A stretch of DNA of 64,000 nt from Liolophura sinensis (GCF_032854445.1 NC_088297.1:12626539-12690538); one strand, 5' to 3'. Shown: positions 1 to 12,085, counted from the stretch's first letter. Numbers and translations: made by a program. Notes: generated by a model from the sequence alone, not told the origin.

Positions 1-94
1 CAATCAAATACCTAAATAAGCATAGAAGTAAAAGCACAAATATAGGCATTTTAGATGTTCCTTAGATAAACAAACTTTTTCGGTGATTCCTATT

Positions 95-100
95 TTTATT
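95..100 (-). promoter_or_regulatory. candidate poly(A) signal AATAAA of SLC1-A
   Basis: AATAAA on the minus strand about 240 nt after the stop codon. AATAAA is frequent in AT-rich DNA, so this is only suggestive. Confidence 0.35.
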
Positions 101-341
101 TATATTACTCGCTCTCACAGCAAATACTTCACCATTTTTAGTAAAAATCTGAGTTTTACAAGTTATTTATAACGAACTATCTTAACTAACGGTACCAGAG
201 TGTATGTATTTATCAGTTTATGTGGGGTTGAATTAGGTCCCTTGTTTTAATGTAGAGCCTCATATGTGTTCTAAGTTTTTTAAACGTACAGCTGATAACA
301 AACAGCATGTAGTAGGCTAGATATTACACACTAGTCACAGT

Positions 342-564
342 TCACATACTGGATGATTCCATCGGATAGCCCTCTGGTGTCCTCTCAGAGTGGTTCTCAA
401 ACGTTTCAGGGTCTGTGAAATTGGGGTTGTTGTATTGACTTTCTCTGACGTCTACGGGCAGCTCGTCATTCATCACGAAAGGTAAGCGATCCTTACACCA
501 GCGATACGTAAAGAGGGCGCAGAATGTGTGGCTAACAGCGTTACTGGCACTGCGCATGCGATCT
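342..564 (-). CDS. SLC1-A exon 11 (TM8 end, C-terminus)
   Basis: Encodes DRMRSASNAVSHTFCALFTY, a cytoplasmic tail and TGA. D and R of DRMR match the substrate-binding Asp and Arg of TM8 in known members; H replaces the final TM8 Asp. 223 nt as in B. Confidence 0.85.
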
Positions 565-659
565 CTGAAAGGAAAAATAAGAACCCATTGACTTTCATGA
601 TACCCAATTCAATTCCATTGCTTAAGGACTTTAAACCGTTAATGGAAAGTCTGCCATTT

Positions 660-1014
660 TAATTAAAACGTACCGCTTGACAATAGCGTGATGTTGATGG
701 AATACGCCATTGCCTTTGAGTCACAAGCACTACTTGACGATAATGTGGATGGAATAAGCCACTGCCTTTAACTCGCAAGTAGTATTTGACTAGCCTTAGT
801 GCTGAATAGTACTTGACTTACAAGTACTACTTGATCATGACGTGGGCGGAAAGTACTACGTGCACACTACGTTAGAGTAATATAGACCACCCCCTTGGAC
901 TTACAAGTACCGCGCGTTAATAATGTGGATGCAGTAGGTTAAGGACTCACAGGTATTACTTGACGATACTGTGGATGGACAAGAAACCCTTACCTTTGAC
1001 TTACAAGTACCACT
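660..1014 (-). repeat. degenerate distal edge of the intron-10 repeat
   Basis: Loose copies on the minus strand of a unit with TCCACATTATCGTCAAG, (A/G)TACTTGT and AGTCAAAGGCA. They match the old repeats in intron 10 of SLC1-B more closely than the young 60-bp core. Confidence 0.7.
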
Positions 1015-4000
1015 CAATGATTATGTGTATAGAGAATGTTATAGAGATTAAGTTACAAGTACCACGCCATGATAATGTGTAAGGAATACTAGAACAGGCT
1101 ATAGGAGTTAACTTACAAGTACCACGCGATGATAATGTGTAAGGAATACAAGTATAACATATTGCAGTTAACTTACAAGTACCACGCGATGATAATGTGT
1201 AAGGAATACAAGTATAACATATTGCAGTTAACTTACAAGTACCACGCCATGATAATGTATAAGGAATACTAGTATAAGCTAAAGGAGTTAACTTACAAGT
1301 ACCACGCCATGATAATGAGTAAGGAATACTAGTATAAGCAACAGGAGTTAACTTACAAATACCACGCCATGATAATGAGTAAGGAATACTAGTATAACAT
1401 ATTACAGTTAACTTACAAGTACCACGCCATGATAATGTGTAAGGAATACTAGTATAAGCAACAGGAGTTAACTTACAAGTACCACGCGATGGTAATGTGT
1501 AAGGAATACTAGTATAACATATTGCAGTCAACTTACAAGTACCACGCGATGATAATGTGTAAGGAATACTAGTATAAGCAACAGGAGTTAACTTACAAAT
1601 ACCACGCGATGGTAATGTGTAAAGAATACAAGTATAAGCTAAAGGAGTTAACTTACAAGTACCACGCCATGATAATGTGTAAGGAATACTAGTATAAGCA
1701 ACAGGAGTTAAGTTACAAATACCACGCGATTGTAATGTGTAAAGAATACAAGTATAAGCAACAGGAGTTAACTTACAAGTACCACACCATGATAACGTGT
1801 AAGGAATACTAGTATAAGCTGCAGGAGTTAACTTACAAGTACCACGCGATGGTAATGAGTAAGGAATACTAGTATAAGTTACAGGAGTTAACTTACAAGT
1901 ACCACGCCATGATAATGAGTAAGGAATACTAGTATAAGCTGCTGGAGTTAACTTACAAGTACCACGTGATGGTAATGAGTAAGGAATACTAGTATAAGCT
2001 ACAGGAGTTAACTTACAAGTACCACGCAATGGTAATGAGTAAGGAATACTAGTATAAGCTGCTGGAGGTAACTTACAAGTACCACGCGATGGTAATGAGT
2101 AAGGAATACTAGTATAAGCTACAGGAGTTAACTTACAAGTACCACGCCATGATAATGAGTAAGGAATACTGGTATAAGCTACAGGAGTTAACTTACAAGT
2201 ACCACGCGATGGTAATGAGTAAGGAATACTAGTATAAGCTACAGGAGTTAACTTACAAGTACCACGCGATGGTAATGAGTAAGGAATAGTAGTATAAGCT
2301 ACAGGAGTTAACTTACAAGTACCACGCCATCATAATGAGTAAGGAATACTAGTATAAGCTACAGGAGTTAACTTACAAGTACCACGCGATGGTAATGTGT
2401 AAGGAATACTAGTATAAGCTGCTGGAGTTAACTTACAAGTACCACGCGATGGTAATGAGTAAGGAATACTAGTATAAGCTACAGGAGTTAACTTACAAGT
2501 ACCACGCCATGATAATGTGTAAGGAATACTAGTATAAGCAACAGGAGTTAACTTACAAATACCACGCCATGGTAATGTGTAAGGAATACAAGTATAAGCT
2601 AAAGGAGTTAACTTACAAGTACCACGCCATGATAATGAGTAAGGAATACTGGTATAAGCTACAGGAGTTAACTTACAAGTACCACGCCATCATAATGAGT
2701 AAGGAATACTAGTATAAGCAACAGGAGTTAACTTACAAGTACCACGCGATTGTAATGAGTAAGGAATACTAGTATAAGCTACAGGAGTTAACTTACAAGT
2801 ACCACGCCATGATAATGAGTAAGGAATACTGGTATAAGCTACAGGAGTTAACTTACAAGTACCACGCCATGATAATGAGTAAGGAATACTAGTATAACAT
2901 ATTGCAGTTAACTTACAAGTACCACGCCATGATAATGTGTAAGGAATACTAGTATAAGCAACAGGAGTTAACTTACAAGTACCACGCCATGGTAATGAGT
3001 AAGGAAAACTAGTATAAGCTACAGGAGTTAACTTACAAGTACCACGCCATGATAATGTGTAAGGAATACTAGTATAACATATTGCAGTTAACTTACAAGT
3101 ACCACGCGATGATAATGAGTAAGGAATACTAGTATAAGCAACAGGAGTTAACTTACAAGTACCACGCCATGATAATGAGTAAGGAATACTGGTATAAGCT
3201 ACAGGAGTTAACTTACAAATTCCACGCGATGGTAATGTGTAAGGAATACTAGTATAAGCTAAAGGAGTTAACTTACAAGTACCACGCCATGATAATGAGT
3301 AAGGAATACTGGTATAAGCTACAGGAGTTAACTTACAAGTACCACGCCATGATAATGAGTAAGAAATACTAGTATAAGCTAAAGGAGTTAACTTACAAGT
3401 ACCACGCGATGATAATGTGTAAGGAATACAAGTATAACATATTGCAGTTAACTGACAAGTACCACGCCATGATAATGTGTAAGGAATACTAGTATAACAT
3501 ATTGCAGTTAACTTACAAGTACCACGCCATGATAATGTGTAAGGAATACTAGTATAAGCAACAGGAGTTAACTTACAAATACCACGCCATGATAATGTGT
3601 AAGGAATGCTAGTATAAGCTAAAAGAGTTAACTTACAAGTACCACGCCATGATAATGAGTAAGGAATACTAGTATAAGCAACAGGAGTTAACTTACAAAT
3701 ACTAGGCCATGATAATGAGTAAGGATTACTAGTATAACATATTGCAGTTAACTTACAAGTACCACGCCATGATAATGTGTAAGGAATACTAGTATAAGCA
3801 ACAGGAGTTAACTTACAAATACCACGCCATGGTAATGTGTAAAGAATGCTAGTATAAGCTAAAGGAGTTAACTTACAAGTACCACGCCATCATAATGAGT
3901 AAGGAATACTAGTATAAGCTACAGGAGTTAACTTACAAGTACCACGCCATGATAATGAGTAAGGAATACTAGTATAAGCTACAGGAGTTAACTTACAAGT

Positions 4001-4350
4001 ACCACGCCATGATAATGAGTAAGGAATACTGGTATAAGCTACAGGAGTTAACTTACAAATACCACGCGATGGTAATGTGTAAGGAATACTAGTATAAGCT
4101 ACAGGAGTTAACTTACAAGTACCACGCCATGATAATGAGTAAGGAATACTGGTATAAGCTACAGGAGTTAACTTACAAGTACCACGCCATGATTATGAGT
4201 AAGGAATACTAGTATAAGCTACTGGAGTTAATTTACAAGTACCAAGCGAAGATAATGAGTAAGGAATACTAGTATAAGCTACAGGAGTTAACTTACAAGT
4301 ACCACGCCATGATAATGTGTAAAAAATACTAGTATTAGCTGGATGGAGTA
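1015..4350 (-). repeat. 60-bp minisatellite, about 55 copies, in SLC1-A intron 10
   Basis: The period is exactly 60 bp. On the minus strand each unit contains GGTACTTGTAAGT, an exact copy of the exon 10 end plus its 5' splice site, then a variable CTCCTGTAGC / CTGCAATATG / CTCCTTTAGC block, TATACTAGTATTCCTTAC and CATTATC. Variant types are interleaved, consistent with higher-order duplication. It fills most of the 3.8-kb intron between exons 10 and 11. Confidence 0.97.
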
Positions 4351-4370
4351 GGACATTGCGTTTGACTTAC

Positions 4371-4505
4371 AAGTACCACTCCACAGCGAGCAGGAGGGCA
4401 ACGTCCTCCACCGGAAAGCTGAGAGTTTCCAGGATGATGATGATGACGACGATGCTCGAGCTGGGGACAGGGGGTAAGGCCATTACCGCGATCGCTGTCA
4501 GCACC
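4371..4505 (-). CDS. SLC1-A exon 10 (HP2, start of TM8)
   Basis: Encodes VLTAIAVMALPPVPSSSIV through LLLAVEWYL. Acceptor CACCTAG, donor ACTT|GTAAGT; 135 nt as in B. The donor and preceding TGGTACTT are the seed of the huge tandem array in the next intron. Confidence 0.85.
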
Positions 4506-4879
4506 CTAGGTGAAGGAAGGGGAAGAGTGACCGATTAATATTCACTGAAACACTGGTGACAAACACAAGGGCCCAAATTACAAGCCGTCGCAAAGATACG
4601 TCATGCGTATTTACCATGGTGACGTTTCGCTATTATGGCCGTGACGCCAGGCGCATGGTGCGACAGGAGTTCGAGCCATTGTTTTGTCTAGAATGGATTG
4701 CAGTATAACGTCTACACAGTTACAATGTATCAGTTTCTATTGTAACGTCCTTAATGTGACGTCATCATGAGGAGCTGAGAAAGGAACATTTGACGTCAAT
4801 AAAATGATGTCAAGGTCCCGCTGCCGGGCGTTTTTGTTGACTGTCCCCATTCGACGGAAATGATTTGTTTGAGATTTAT

Positions 4880-5290
4880 CAACGCACGCCTTACCTTATA
4901 ACAAGTACTTTCCCAGCATTACTCTATTACAAATAATTCCCTAGCCATTACTCTATTAGAACTTTTTACTAATATTTTTTACTAAACTCCCAGCCTTAGA
5001 CTATCACGAGTACTTTCCCAGCCTTGATCTGTTACAAGTACTATCCCAGCCTTGGCCTATTACAAGCACTTTTCCAACCTTAACCTATTACAAGTACTTT
5101 CATAACTGTCTACTGCAACCACTTTCCCACCCTTACACTTTAATGACTACATTATTAGCCTTACCCATCAAGGACTTCTTTCCCAGTGTTAGCCCAAGAC
5201 AACTACTTTCCCAGCAATAACTCATAACGAGTATCTTTCCAGCGTTACTTGGTTATATTTACTTTTCACCCCTATAACCAGCCTTACACT
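4880..5290 (-). repeat. degenerate ~30-bp tandem repeat in SLC1-A intron 9
   Basis: At least ten imperfect units on the minus strand built around CTGGGAAAGTACTTGTAATAG and GTAAGG. The unit resembles the end of exon 9 and its donor (GGGAAAGTAGTTATTATAGG|GTAAG, seen intact in SLC1-B). Confidence 0.75.
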
Positions 5291-5381
5291 ATTACAACTG
5301 TTTTCCCATATTTATCTTTATGCGATTATCTTCCAATTCCTACCGAACGCTAACTACACTCCAATTAAGCGTTACGTGTAA

Positions 5382-5412
5382 CCTGGGATTAAGAGTCCAC
5401 CTTAATCCCAGG
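5382..5412. repeat. 12-bp perfect inverted repeat (hairpin) in SLC1-A intron 9
   Basis: CCTGGGATTAAG and CTTAATCCCAGG separated by 7 nt. Confidence 0.85.
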
Positions 5413-5525
5413 AGTAACCAATTGCCAACTACCACACTGTCATCGCTGCTCTGGTATTACTCTCAGCACTGTTTATATATCACCATATGACGAATTATCC
5501 TATTATCACCACTTACTGTGCTTAC

Positions 5526-5719
5526 CCTATAAGGACTACTTCCCGGCATCCATCTCGATCTGATTTATTTGCCCGATGAAAATGGCCGACGCTGTGATGA
5601 AGAGGGCACTGCCGTTGGCACTAAGCGTGACCGAGAACGGCACTACAAATCGTGACACCCTCTCGTCAACCTTGTGATAACGCTCACAGCACGTGATCAT
5701 TTCAGGAATCGCCACCGCC
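5526..5719 (-). CDS. SLC1-A exon 9 (HP1 tip, TM7), 1-bp deletion
   Basis: Encodes AVAIPEMITCCERYH, then TM7 with SANGSALF where canonical members have NMDGTALY. Near the 3' end GGGAAAGTA of B is GGGAAGTA here, so the frame reads GGG AAG TAG and stops 17 nt before the conserved donor. Confidence 0.85.
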
Positions 5720-6277
5720 CTGAAGAGCAAAGATTAGTTTTAATGATGAATTAAATAAGGGCAGTTATCTGCCATTATCTGTGTGCTTCATTAACCCTTA
5801 TGGTATTTATTTATTTTATCTAATTATTTTTTATACTTCATTGGTGTTTAACGCGGAACTGCCATGGTCAGGATGGATGACAGGATGAAACTGGAGTGCC
5901 CTGAGTAAACTACCGCAAATATCAGAGTACCTACAAAACCTCCTGATGTAAAGTTACAACAAAACCAGCGAGCGCTGGATTCGAACCCTCAATGTCATTG
6001 GCAGTGGGCCGATCAAGCCCTGTGACTATATACACAGTCCGTAAGTAAATGTCATAGAAAGGAAACTCTCGAAATATTTAATATAATCTTTCTTTCTTCT
6101 GAGTTCAGTGGGTATAAACAAGATATAAGTTAAATGCGTTGTTTATTTCAGTCGCCAAAATCTCTTTACTTTTGAGAACCTGGGAGAAAGGGATACGTTG
6201 CGTTAATTAAAAAACGAGGCTTAGTCTTACCTGCAGCAGTAAAATCGAGATGAAAAACTCTCTCTTATACGTTCTTT

Positions 6278-6425
6278 TCATTTATTTATTCAGTTATTTA
6301 TTTGACTGTTGCTTAACACCGTACTCAAGACATTTTCACTCATACGATGCCGGTTAATCTTATTGGTGGAGGAAATTGGAGCACCCAGCATAAACCACCG
6401 ACCAAGTACTGACAAGCTTTCTCAA
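6278..6425 (-). mobile_element. degenerate S1 SINE fragment
   Basis: S1 is my label for the commonest SINE here. It has a tRNA-like head, a GCTGGCCGCCGTCGTATAAG core, TTCTTGAGTACGGCGTAAAAC, and an (ATAA)n tail. This old copy keeps the TATTTGACTG...CGTACTCAAGA end. Confidence 0.55.
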
Positions 6426-6429
6426 ATAT

Positions 6430-8370
6430 GACGTACAAATATGTACACCATATTGGTGGAAGACACGTGGTTTTCTACGAACGTTAGACTGTGCACACGG
6501 TCATCCGGGCACCGTTGGCCGCGAAGTCTTTACCAGTAGTGATAGCCGAGCACACGCAATAAAACAAAACAGAAATGGAATGAATGAATGAATGCTTGAG
6601 GTTTAACGCCGTACTTAACTTTTTTCAGTCATATGACGACGTAGTTGTATATACATATTTAATGGGTATCTGTGTGTAGATGCGATGGCTGATTGTGAGT
6701 TACCTCCCTTGATGTTAGTTCTCCTATGTTGTTGTGGTATTGTTGGGTAGCGGAAGGCGGGAAGACGACGCCGGGATTGCTACGAGCAAACTGTAAGAAT
6801 ACCTGTGTTTCTCTTAGTGTCATAGTGTTTTTCTGTCTCTAACTGTCTCATGAACATGCTAGGAGTTCGATCGCTCTTGGTCAAATGTCTTTTAAAGTGT
6901 AACGGTTGAGATCTGCGATCCTTCAAGCGCTCCATGCGAACATGTGTGTAGGTCACGTGGCTATCTGTTATGCAGTGTCATGCAAGTTCTGACAATCTTT
7001 TCCAAACTGCTACTCTGTAATCTTAAGTAGTTTTATAGAAGTCGGTGACGGTTAGTTGATGCTGTTTGTTCAGACCACAGTGATGCGCCGATCTGACATC
7101 ACGATGACATTGAAACATGTATTAAACATGCATTTGGATTTTTGGATTTTCTTAAGCACTTCATGTACCAACGTTCATGTTTCCTTTGTACTGTGGGTAT
7201 GAACCATCACTAGAGTATTGGTGTTAATACAGCATAATTGTTACAGAATTTTCTTGAGTTCTGATGTTAGCTTTATTGTATTACAGGATAAGATACGGCT
7301 AATGTAGAACATGGTTAAACCCTCCGGATATAGAGGTAAACTTGTGTTGTCTTATACAGTGTGCTTAAGTAATCCTTGTTACGAGGAGTATGTTGTACTA
7401 GTACTTACTCAGTGTCTGCATTTACGGTACATGTAACATAGGTTATAAACTAAAAGTAATGGGTTTTATCAGCATTTTAAAGTGCGTATCCATACACGGA
7501 TATGTTTAAGTGGTTTAAGTGTGGCCTTTGTCATTATGGCAAATAGGAATTACAGTGAGCTTAGTTGTTTTGATCACGAAAAGCATTACTACAATGTGAT
7601 TCATTTAAGCGGTTTAGCTTTCTGAAAATTTATTCTGTGAAAGGCCATTATGATCAATGTAATTGCGTCTTAAATCACTGTGTAGCTGAAGGAAGTGTTT
7701 GTTACATAATTTCGTAGTGAAAGTCTAGTTATACGGTATTATTGTTTCAACAACAAACAACATTTCATTTTATGGTCGTACAGTAACTAGTCATCATTAG
7801 TACTTCATGTATTTCATTCATGGCATTTAATACTAATTGTTATTTCAGTGTCTGTCAATTATTGCAGTTTTCCCAATTAATAGTGTTATGTTCATCAGTA
7901 AAACCAGTATAGTTTCACAGAATGTAAAGATCCAGAGGTTGTAAACAACCATTTCACTATATAACAAGTAGAGTAAAAGTAAAGAAGTCTAGGTCAATTA
8001 AGGGCATTTCCTGATGTATTTAACAGTTAATATGTTGCATTAGGCTTGCACATCTAGATACATTTATGGCCATAGTTCTTTAATTGTTATCAGAATTGAG
8101 CTAAGTTGAGAACTAATAGTGTAACTCGCTTTGTCACGCACATGTCACTGATAGCATTTATTGACTAAAAAGTGTAGTCTAGGGCAGTACATGGGATAAA
8201 TGTACATGTGTATACTGGAGAGAAAGAGCTAACACAATGAGTGCAACTATTGTGAAGTTGACTCTGTATTTTCTGCTTGTTGTAGGGTTTTTCCATCTGG
8301 ACAGTAAAAAGAAATCTGAACTGGAGTTGGAGTAATTGCTTCCCTCGAATCCTCCCAACTAACACATATA
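6430..8370. other. SLC1-A intron 8, non-coding
   Basis: AT-rich. It holds a short S2-like SINE end at about 6590-6655 (GGTTTAACGCCGTACTTAAC then CAGTCATATGACGACG). I see nothing else recognisable between 6660 and 8370. Confidence 0.6.
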
Positions 8371-8374
8371 CTGT

Positions 8375-8637
8375 CTTGATGTGGCGAGGAGAGCCTATGC
8401 CACCAAAGTTCTGCCGCCACTAAAGTATCACGCCGAATACGCCAGACATGACAACCCACCCAGTCTCATTATACTGACACCGGGCCAACCAGTCCTGCCT
8501 CCATGCTCCAACCTATCAGTGTTGAGCGCCGAGCGAGACAGCAACAAGTACCATGTTTAAAGATTTTGGTATGACTCGACACGACTTTGAGGGTAACCAT
8601 TCCTGGCCACCGAAGTGGTCCAGGAATGGGAACTTAC
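8375..8637 (-). mobile_element. S3 SINE copy in SLC1-A intron 8
   Basis: S3 is a third tRNA-derived family: CCGAGGTGGTC-type head, ACACCGGGCCAACCAGTC and CATGCCGAA...ACACCAGACATGAC core. This copy starts right at the exon 8 donor and lacks part of the tRNA-like region. Confidence 0.65.
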
Positions 8638-8871
8638 GTGCTCGTTGAAGCAAATGCTATGCACCAAGCTGGGAATACGTTGACCAGAAAGCGGAGAGGG
8701 TTGGAGAAAAAACACAGAAAGTAAAGAAGTGGGATAAAGACGATTTGCTGGAACAACACCCCCACAGTAACAACCAGAACGAGAAGGCCGAGTTGGAGAA
8801 ACCGAGTCTGAAGATCGTCAACCTTTAATATGGATACCATAATGAGACTGGCTACCCCTATTGGCGTGAAC
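8638..8871 (-). CDS. SLC1-A exon 8 (TM6, start of HP1)
   Basis: Begins FTPIGVASLIMVSILKVDDL (the family W-x-P-x-G site spans the exon 7/8 junction) and ends in AFASTST, the counterpart of the serine-rich HP1 tip. TTTCAG acceptor, GTAAGT donor, 234 nt. Confidence 0.88.
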
Positions 8872-9039
8872 CTGAAACAGACACCATGTAAGGGAGGCAA
8901 CTCATATAACATACTGAAATTTCCACTAATACATAGTTACAAATTGTCACTAATATATAGCTACACAAAGGATGTCAGCATTTATGTAATCTTACTCATG
9001 AATTAAAACGAAGACCCTTAATAATCTATGCTGCATTAA

Positions 9040-9485
9040 GGTCAGTGTCAACAAATTTTGATTGGTTTTTTTTTTTGTTTCTTGTTTTTTTGTTTTTGTT
9101 TTTCATAAACATGCACATGTGATCCGAACTCCCTTCAATCAGTTTTAATAAAAGGTCAATGTCAACAAATTTTGATTGGTTTTTTTTTTGTTTCTTGTTT
9201 TTTTTGTTTTGTTTTTCATAAACATGCACATGTGATCCGAACTCCCTTCAATCAGTTTTAATAAAAGGTCAATGTCAACAAATTTTGATTGGTTTTTTTT
9301 TTGTTTCTTGTTTTTTGGTTTTTGTTTTTCATAAACATGCACATGTGATCCGAACTCCCTTCAATCAGTTTTAATAAAAGGTCAATGTCAACAAATTTTG
9401 ATTGGTTTTTTTTTTGTTTCTTGTTTTTGTTTGTCATAAACATGCACGTGTGATCGGAACTCCCTTCAATCAGTTTTAATACAAA
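9040..9485. repeat. 113-bp tandem repeat, 4 copies, in SLC1-A intron 7
   Basis: Units share GGTCAATGTCAACAAATTTTG, a variable T/G-rich run, CATAAACATGCACATGTGAT and CTCCCTTCAATCAGTT. Copies differ mostly in the length of the T-rich run. Confidence 0.93.
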
Positions 9486-9560
9486 CGATTAATTAGCTAA
9501 TTTCTAATACGGAGGTGACACTTTTATGTATCAAACTCCTCATGTAAAAGGCATTATTAC

Positions 9561-9687
9561 CATGAAATCCATCGCAAAAGCTTGAGCACTACTTCCACGG
9601 CGGACTTGAAAAAGTTGTGAAAAGGCCTACCGATCTCTCCAATAGAGCCTGTGGCTATGCCCAAAACTGAGGCGCAGAAAATAATTC
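9561..9687 (-). CDS. SLC1-A exon 7 (TM5)
   Basis: Encodes GIIFCASVLGIATGSIGEIG then RPFHNFFKSAVEVVLKLLRW, the SLC1 TM5 and following amphipathic segment. TTAACAG acceptor, GTAATA donor, 127 nt. Confidence 0.85.
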
Positions 9688-9798
9688 CTGTTAACATAAC
9701 GGCACAAATTGATATTTTACATAATGTCATGAAGCTTTACTCATAGTTTCACCAGCTCATTATGATACCATAGGCTTTAAAAATGTTACTTGTTGCTG

Positions 9799-9890
9799 CC
9801 TCACTTGGCGCTAAGCACTGGCGAAGTTAGAACAAAGAAACATGACTGGTTGATCAGGTGTCAGTACAAGGTAGGATGTCAAGAAGACAC
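9799..9890 (+). mobile_element. S3 SINE fragment in SLC1-A intron 6
   Basis: CTTGGCGCTAAGCACT...ACTGGTTGATCAGGTGTCAGTA matches the S3 core in the orientation of the copy at 34087. Confidence 0.5.
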
Positions 9891-10199
9891 TATATGTACG
9901 CACGTCTAATGATTCCTCGTCGACTAAAATATTTTTAAGTATACATACTAGTTGATTATGAACAACAAGAGCGTATCGATGGCGAGTGGAAATAATGCGT
10001 GAGACAGCGAGACAAACTGCAATCGTGACAATGGCCGGGTTTATTTTCAGATATGTCTCATACAAGTATTATAGTAATATCACACAGTATAAACTGACGT
10101 GACAGAAACAAATGAAATGCTGGGTACCGAAGCCCTTGATTGTATTACATGTATATACATGTATTAAAAGGTACTGTTTAATTTAAACAGCTAACTTAC

Positions 10200-10290
10200 C
10201 GATCACATTCAAACCGGAAGTCGTACCCAGCCGCCTGTTGAGAACCGTCGTGTTCTCACTTGTCGTCTTCTCCACATACTGAGTTTGTGC
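10200..10290 (-). CDS. SLC1-A exon 6 (extracellular loop)
   Basis: Encodes AQTQYVEKTTSENTTVLNRR and on to NVIG, with an N-T-T glycosylation sequon as in B. It has a TTACCAG acceptor, a GTAAGT donor and 91 nt, and is open in the expected frame despite the break in exon 5. Confidence 0.8.
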
Positions 10291-10599
10291 CTGGTAACAA
10301 CGACAGAAAACTCAGTATAAAACGGGAATATTCAAACTACGAAAAAATGACATCTGTTGAATTATTAAAAAAAAACACCGACCTTAATACCTTAATGTTT
10401 TGGATCTTGAGTCCAGTCAGTGGTTGCGGGAAACCTTGCGAACTTATTACAATGGATCTTAGTTATCAAGCCTATAGTGAGTGTACCGTTCATAAAAATA
10501 GGCACCTCTGAGCACATGGTACCCCTTCTAATGGGAAATAAATCCCCTAAAATTTATAAAGCGGATCGCATAATAAAACTTTTTTTTAAACTTCAAGAT

Positions 10600-11530
10600 C
10601 ATTAGAGACGAGATTAGCATTGACTTTAGATAGGCCTTACTAGAGATGTTTTTCCGATCGATCATATCAAATTTTTGCATTCAATTTTAGAATACATCCA
10701 AAGAACTACTCTCAAAAAAGTAATCTGTTAAATTTACATTGATGCTATCATGTATTCTGCTAATTCAACATAAAGATTCTATTAGGCTAACAGAATATTC
10801 TGTGAATATAACAACAGTGTTATGCTTTTATAACAGAATACATTCTAGCATCACTCAGACAACAAACTTTCTGTGAAAATTAACCGGTTAATTTTTTGAG
10901 TGTACCATTCCTAAAAATAGGTACGCCTGAGGAACGTGTTAACCGTTTATAATTGTTAACAAAGTCCTAAAATTCAAAAAGGGGATCGCATAACAAAACT
11001 TTCTTTCTAACTTTAAGATCAATTTTATACTATAAATAGCACGAGTACAAAAAAATTGAAATTAGCTCTTCTTAGTAAATACAGAAAATTTGATTTGATT
11101 TGCGAATACGTTTTCGTTTTTTTGGGGGGGGGGGGGGCAAAAGTCTCTAGCATATCCTCCATAAATTCGAGAAAAAGAAATTCCAAGTCTTGTTTATGTA
11201 AATCGGTAATAATTCTAACTTTAAGAGCTAGACGTGACGCCACAAGAAGAAATAGCTGACGGCTAAAACAATATTTAGGCAGATAACGTTGACTGAAGCA
11301 ATCACTACACTCGAGCTCGCTTTACGCCAATACCATCACTAGACAACCTTGACTTCTGGAGCCTGTGCCGACGCACGTAAGCTTGTTTAGGCTTAGCCTC
11401 AAAACTAGTGTCCTCTAGTGGATCCAGTTAATCAACTATTCATCAATATAATTGTTTCACACGTTGGTTATAATCATGTTGTGCGTAGTTAATTTAGAGT
11501 GAGTGCAAGTGAGTGCGAATGAGTGCGAGA
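10600..11530. other. SLC1-A intron 5 part, non-coding
   Basis: AT-rich, with two diverged direct copies of a segment (about 10490-10605 and 10895-11020: GTGTACCGTTCATAAAAATAGG against GTGTACCATTCCTAAAAATAGG). A run of about 14 G lies near 11125, and a fragment related to the long repeat in MFS-1 introns 3-4 near 11370-11450. Confidence 0.5.
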
Positions 11531-11860
11531 GAGTGCTCAGTGTCTAACGTCGAAGTAAACAATTTTTCAGTCATATGACTACAAAGGAGTCCTTAGAGTG
11601 TATGTAATGTGCCTCCATGTTGCATGACTCATTTCCACCGCTCTTTTATCTAGGGCTGCTTCACGACTTACCGAAGGTAAGTAAGTGGCCTCGCCCGAGC
11701 CATTTATACTGATACTGGTCAATCTGTCATTGCACTATCCTCTTATTGCTGAACACCAAGCGAGGGAGCTACATCTTCCACTTTTAAGGTCTAAGGACCC
11801 GATCTATGACTGACCCTGAATCTACCGCTCCCGAAGACTAATTTAGACAAAGGGAGAGCA
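11530..11860 (-). mobile_element. S2 SINE, nearly full length, in SLC1-A intron 5
   Basis: S2 has a tRNA-like head with a TCTACCGCTCCCGAAG stretch, a TTGCACTATCC...GCTGAACGCCAAGCGAGG body, and an end reading AACGTCGTACTTAACAATTTTTCAGTCATATGAC. This copy spans body to end. Confidence 0.75.
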
Positions 11861-12085
11861 CGTGTATACAATGTTATTAGAGACAAGAGCAGAGTTCTGT
11901 CTTCAGACATCATTTCCTGCCTTATCACCGTGACCCCCAGCTACCTCGGAGTTGTTGAAGAGTTTTAACTGTTTACATATCGAAATAGAAAGATTTTTCA
12001 GCGCAAGTCAAGCATTACTGCCCACAAGACGCTGGGTAACGCGAGATAGCACGAGGTTTTACGGTGCTAAGGCTGAAGTGGTTAC

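Noticed and set aside
1001-2029. A 342-codon open stretch on the minus strand
   Set aside because: It lies wholly in the 60-bp array; a period divisible by three keeps one frame open. No exon-like composition, and it sits in an intron.
1015-4350. CRISPR-like appearance of regular repeats
   Set aside because: No unique spacers: the whole 60-bp unit repeats, and the genome is eukaryotic.
9026-9443. Lys/Asn-rich open frames
   Set aside because: Translation of the T-rich 113-bp tandem repeat.
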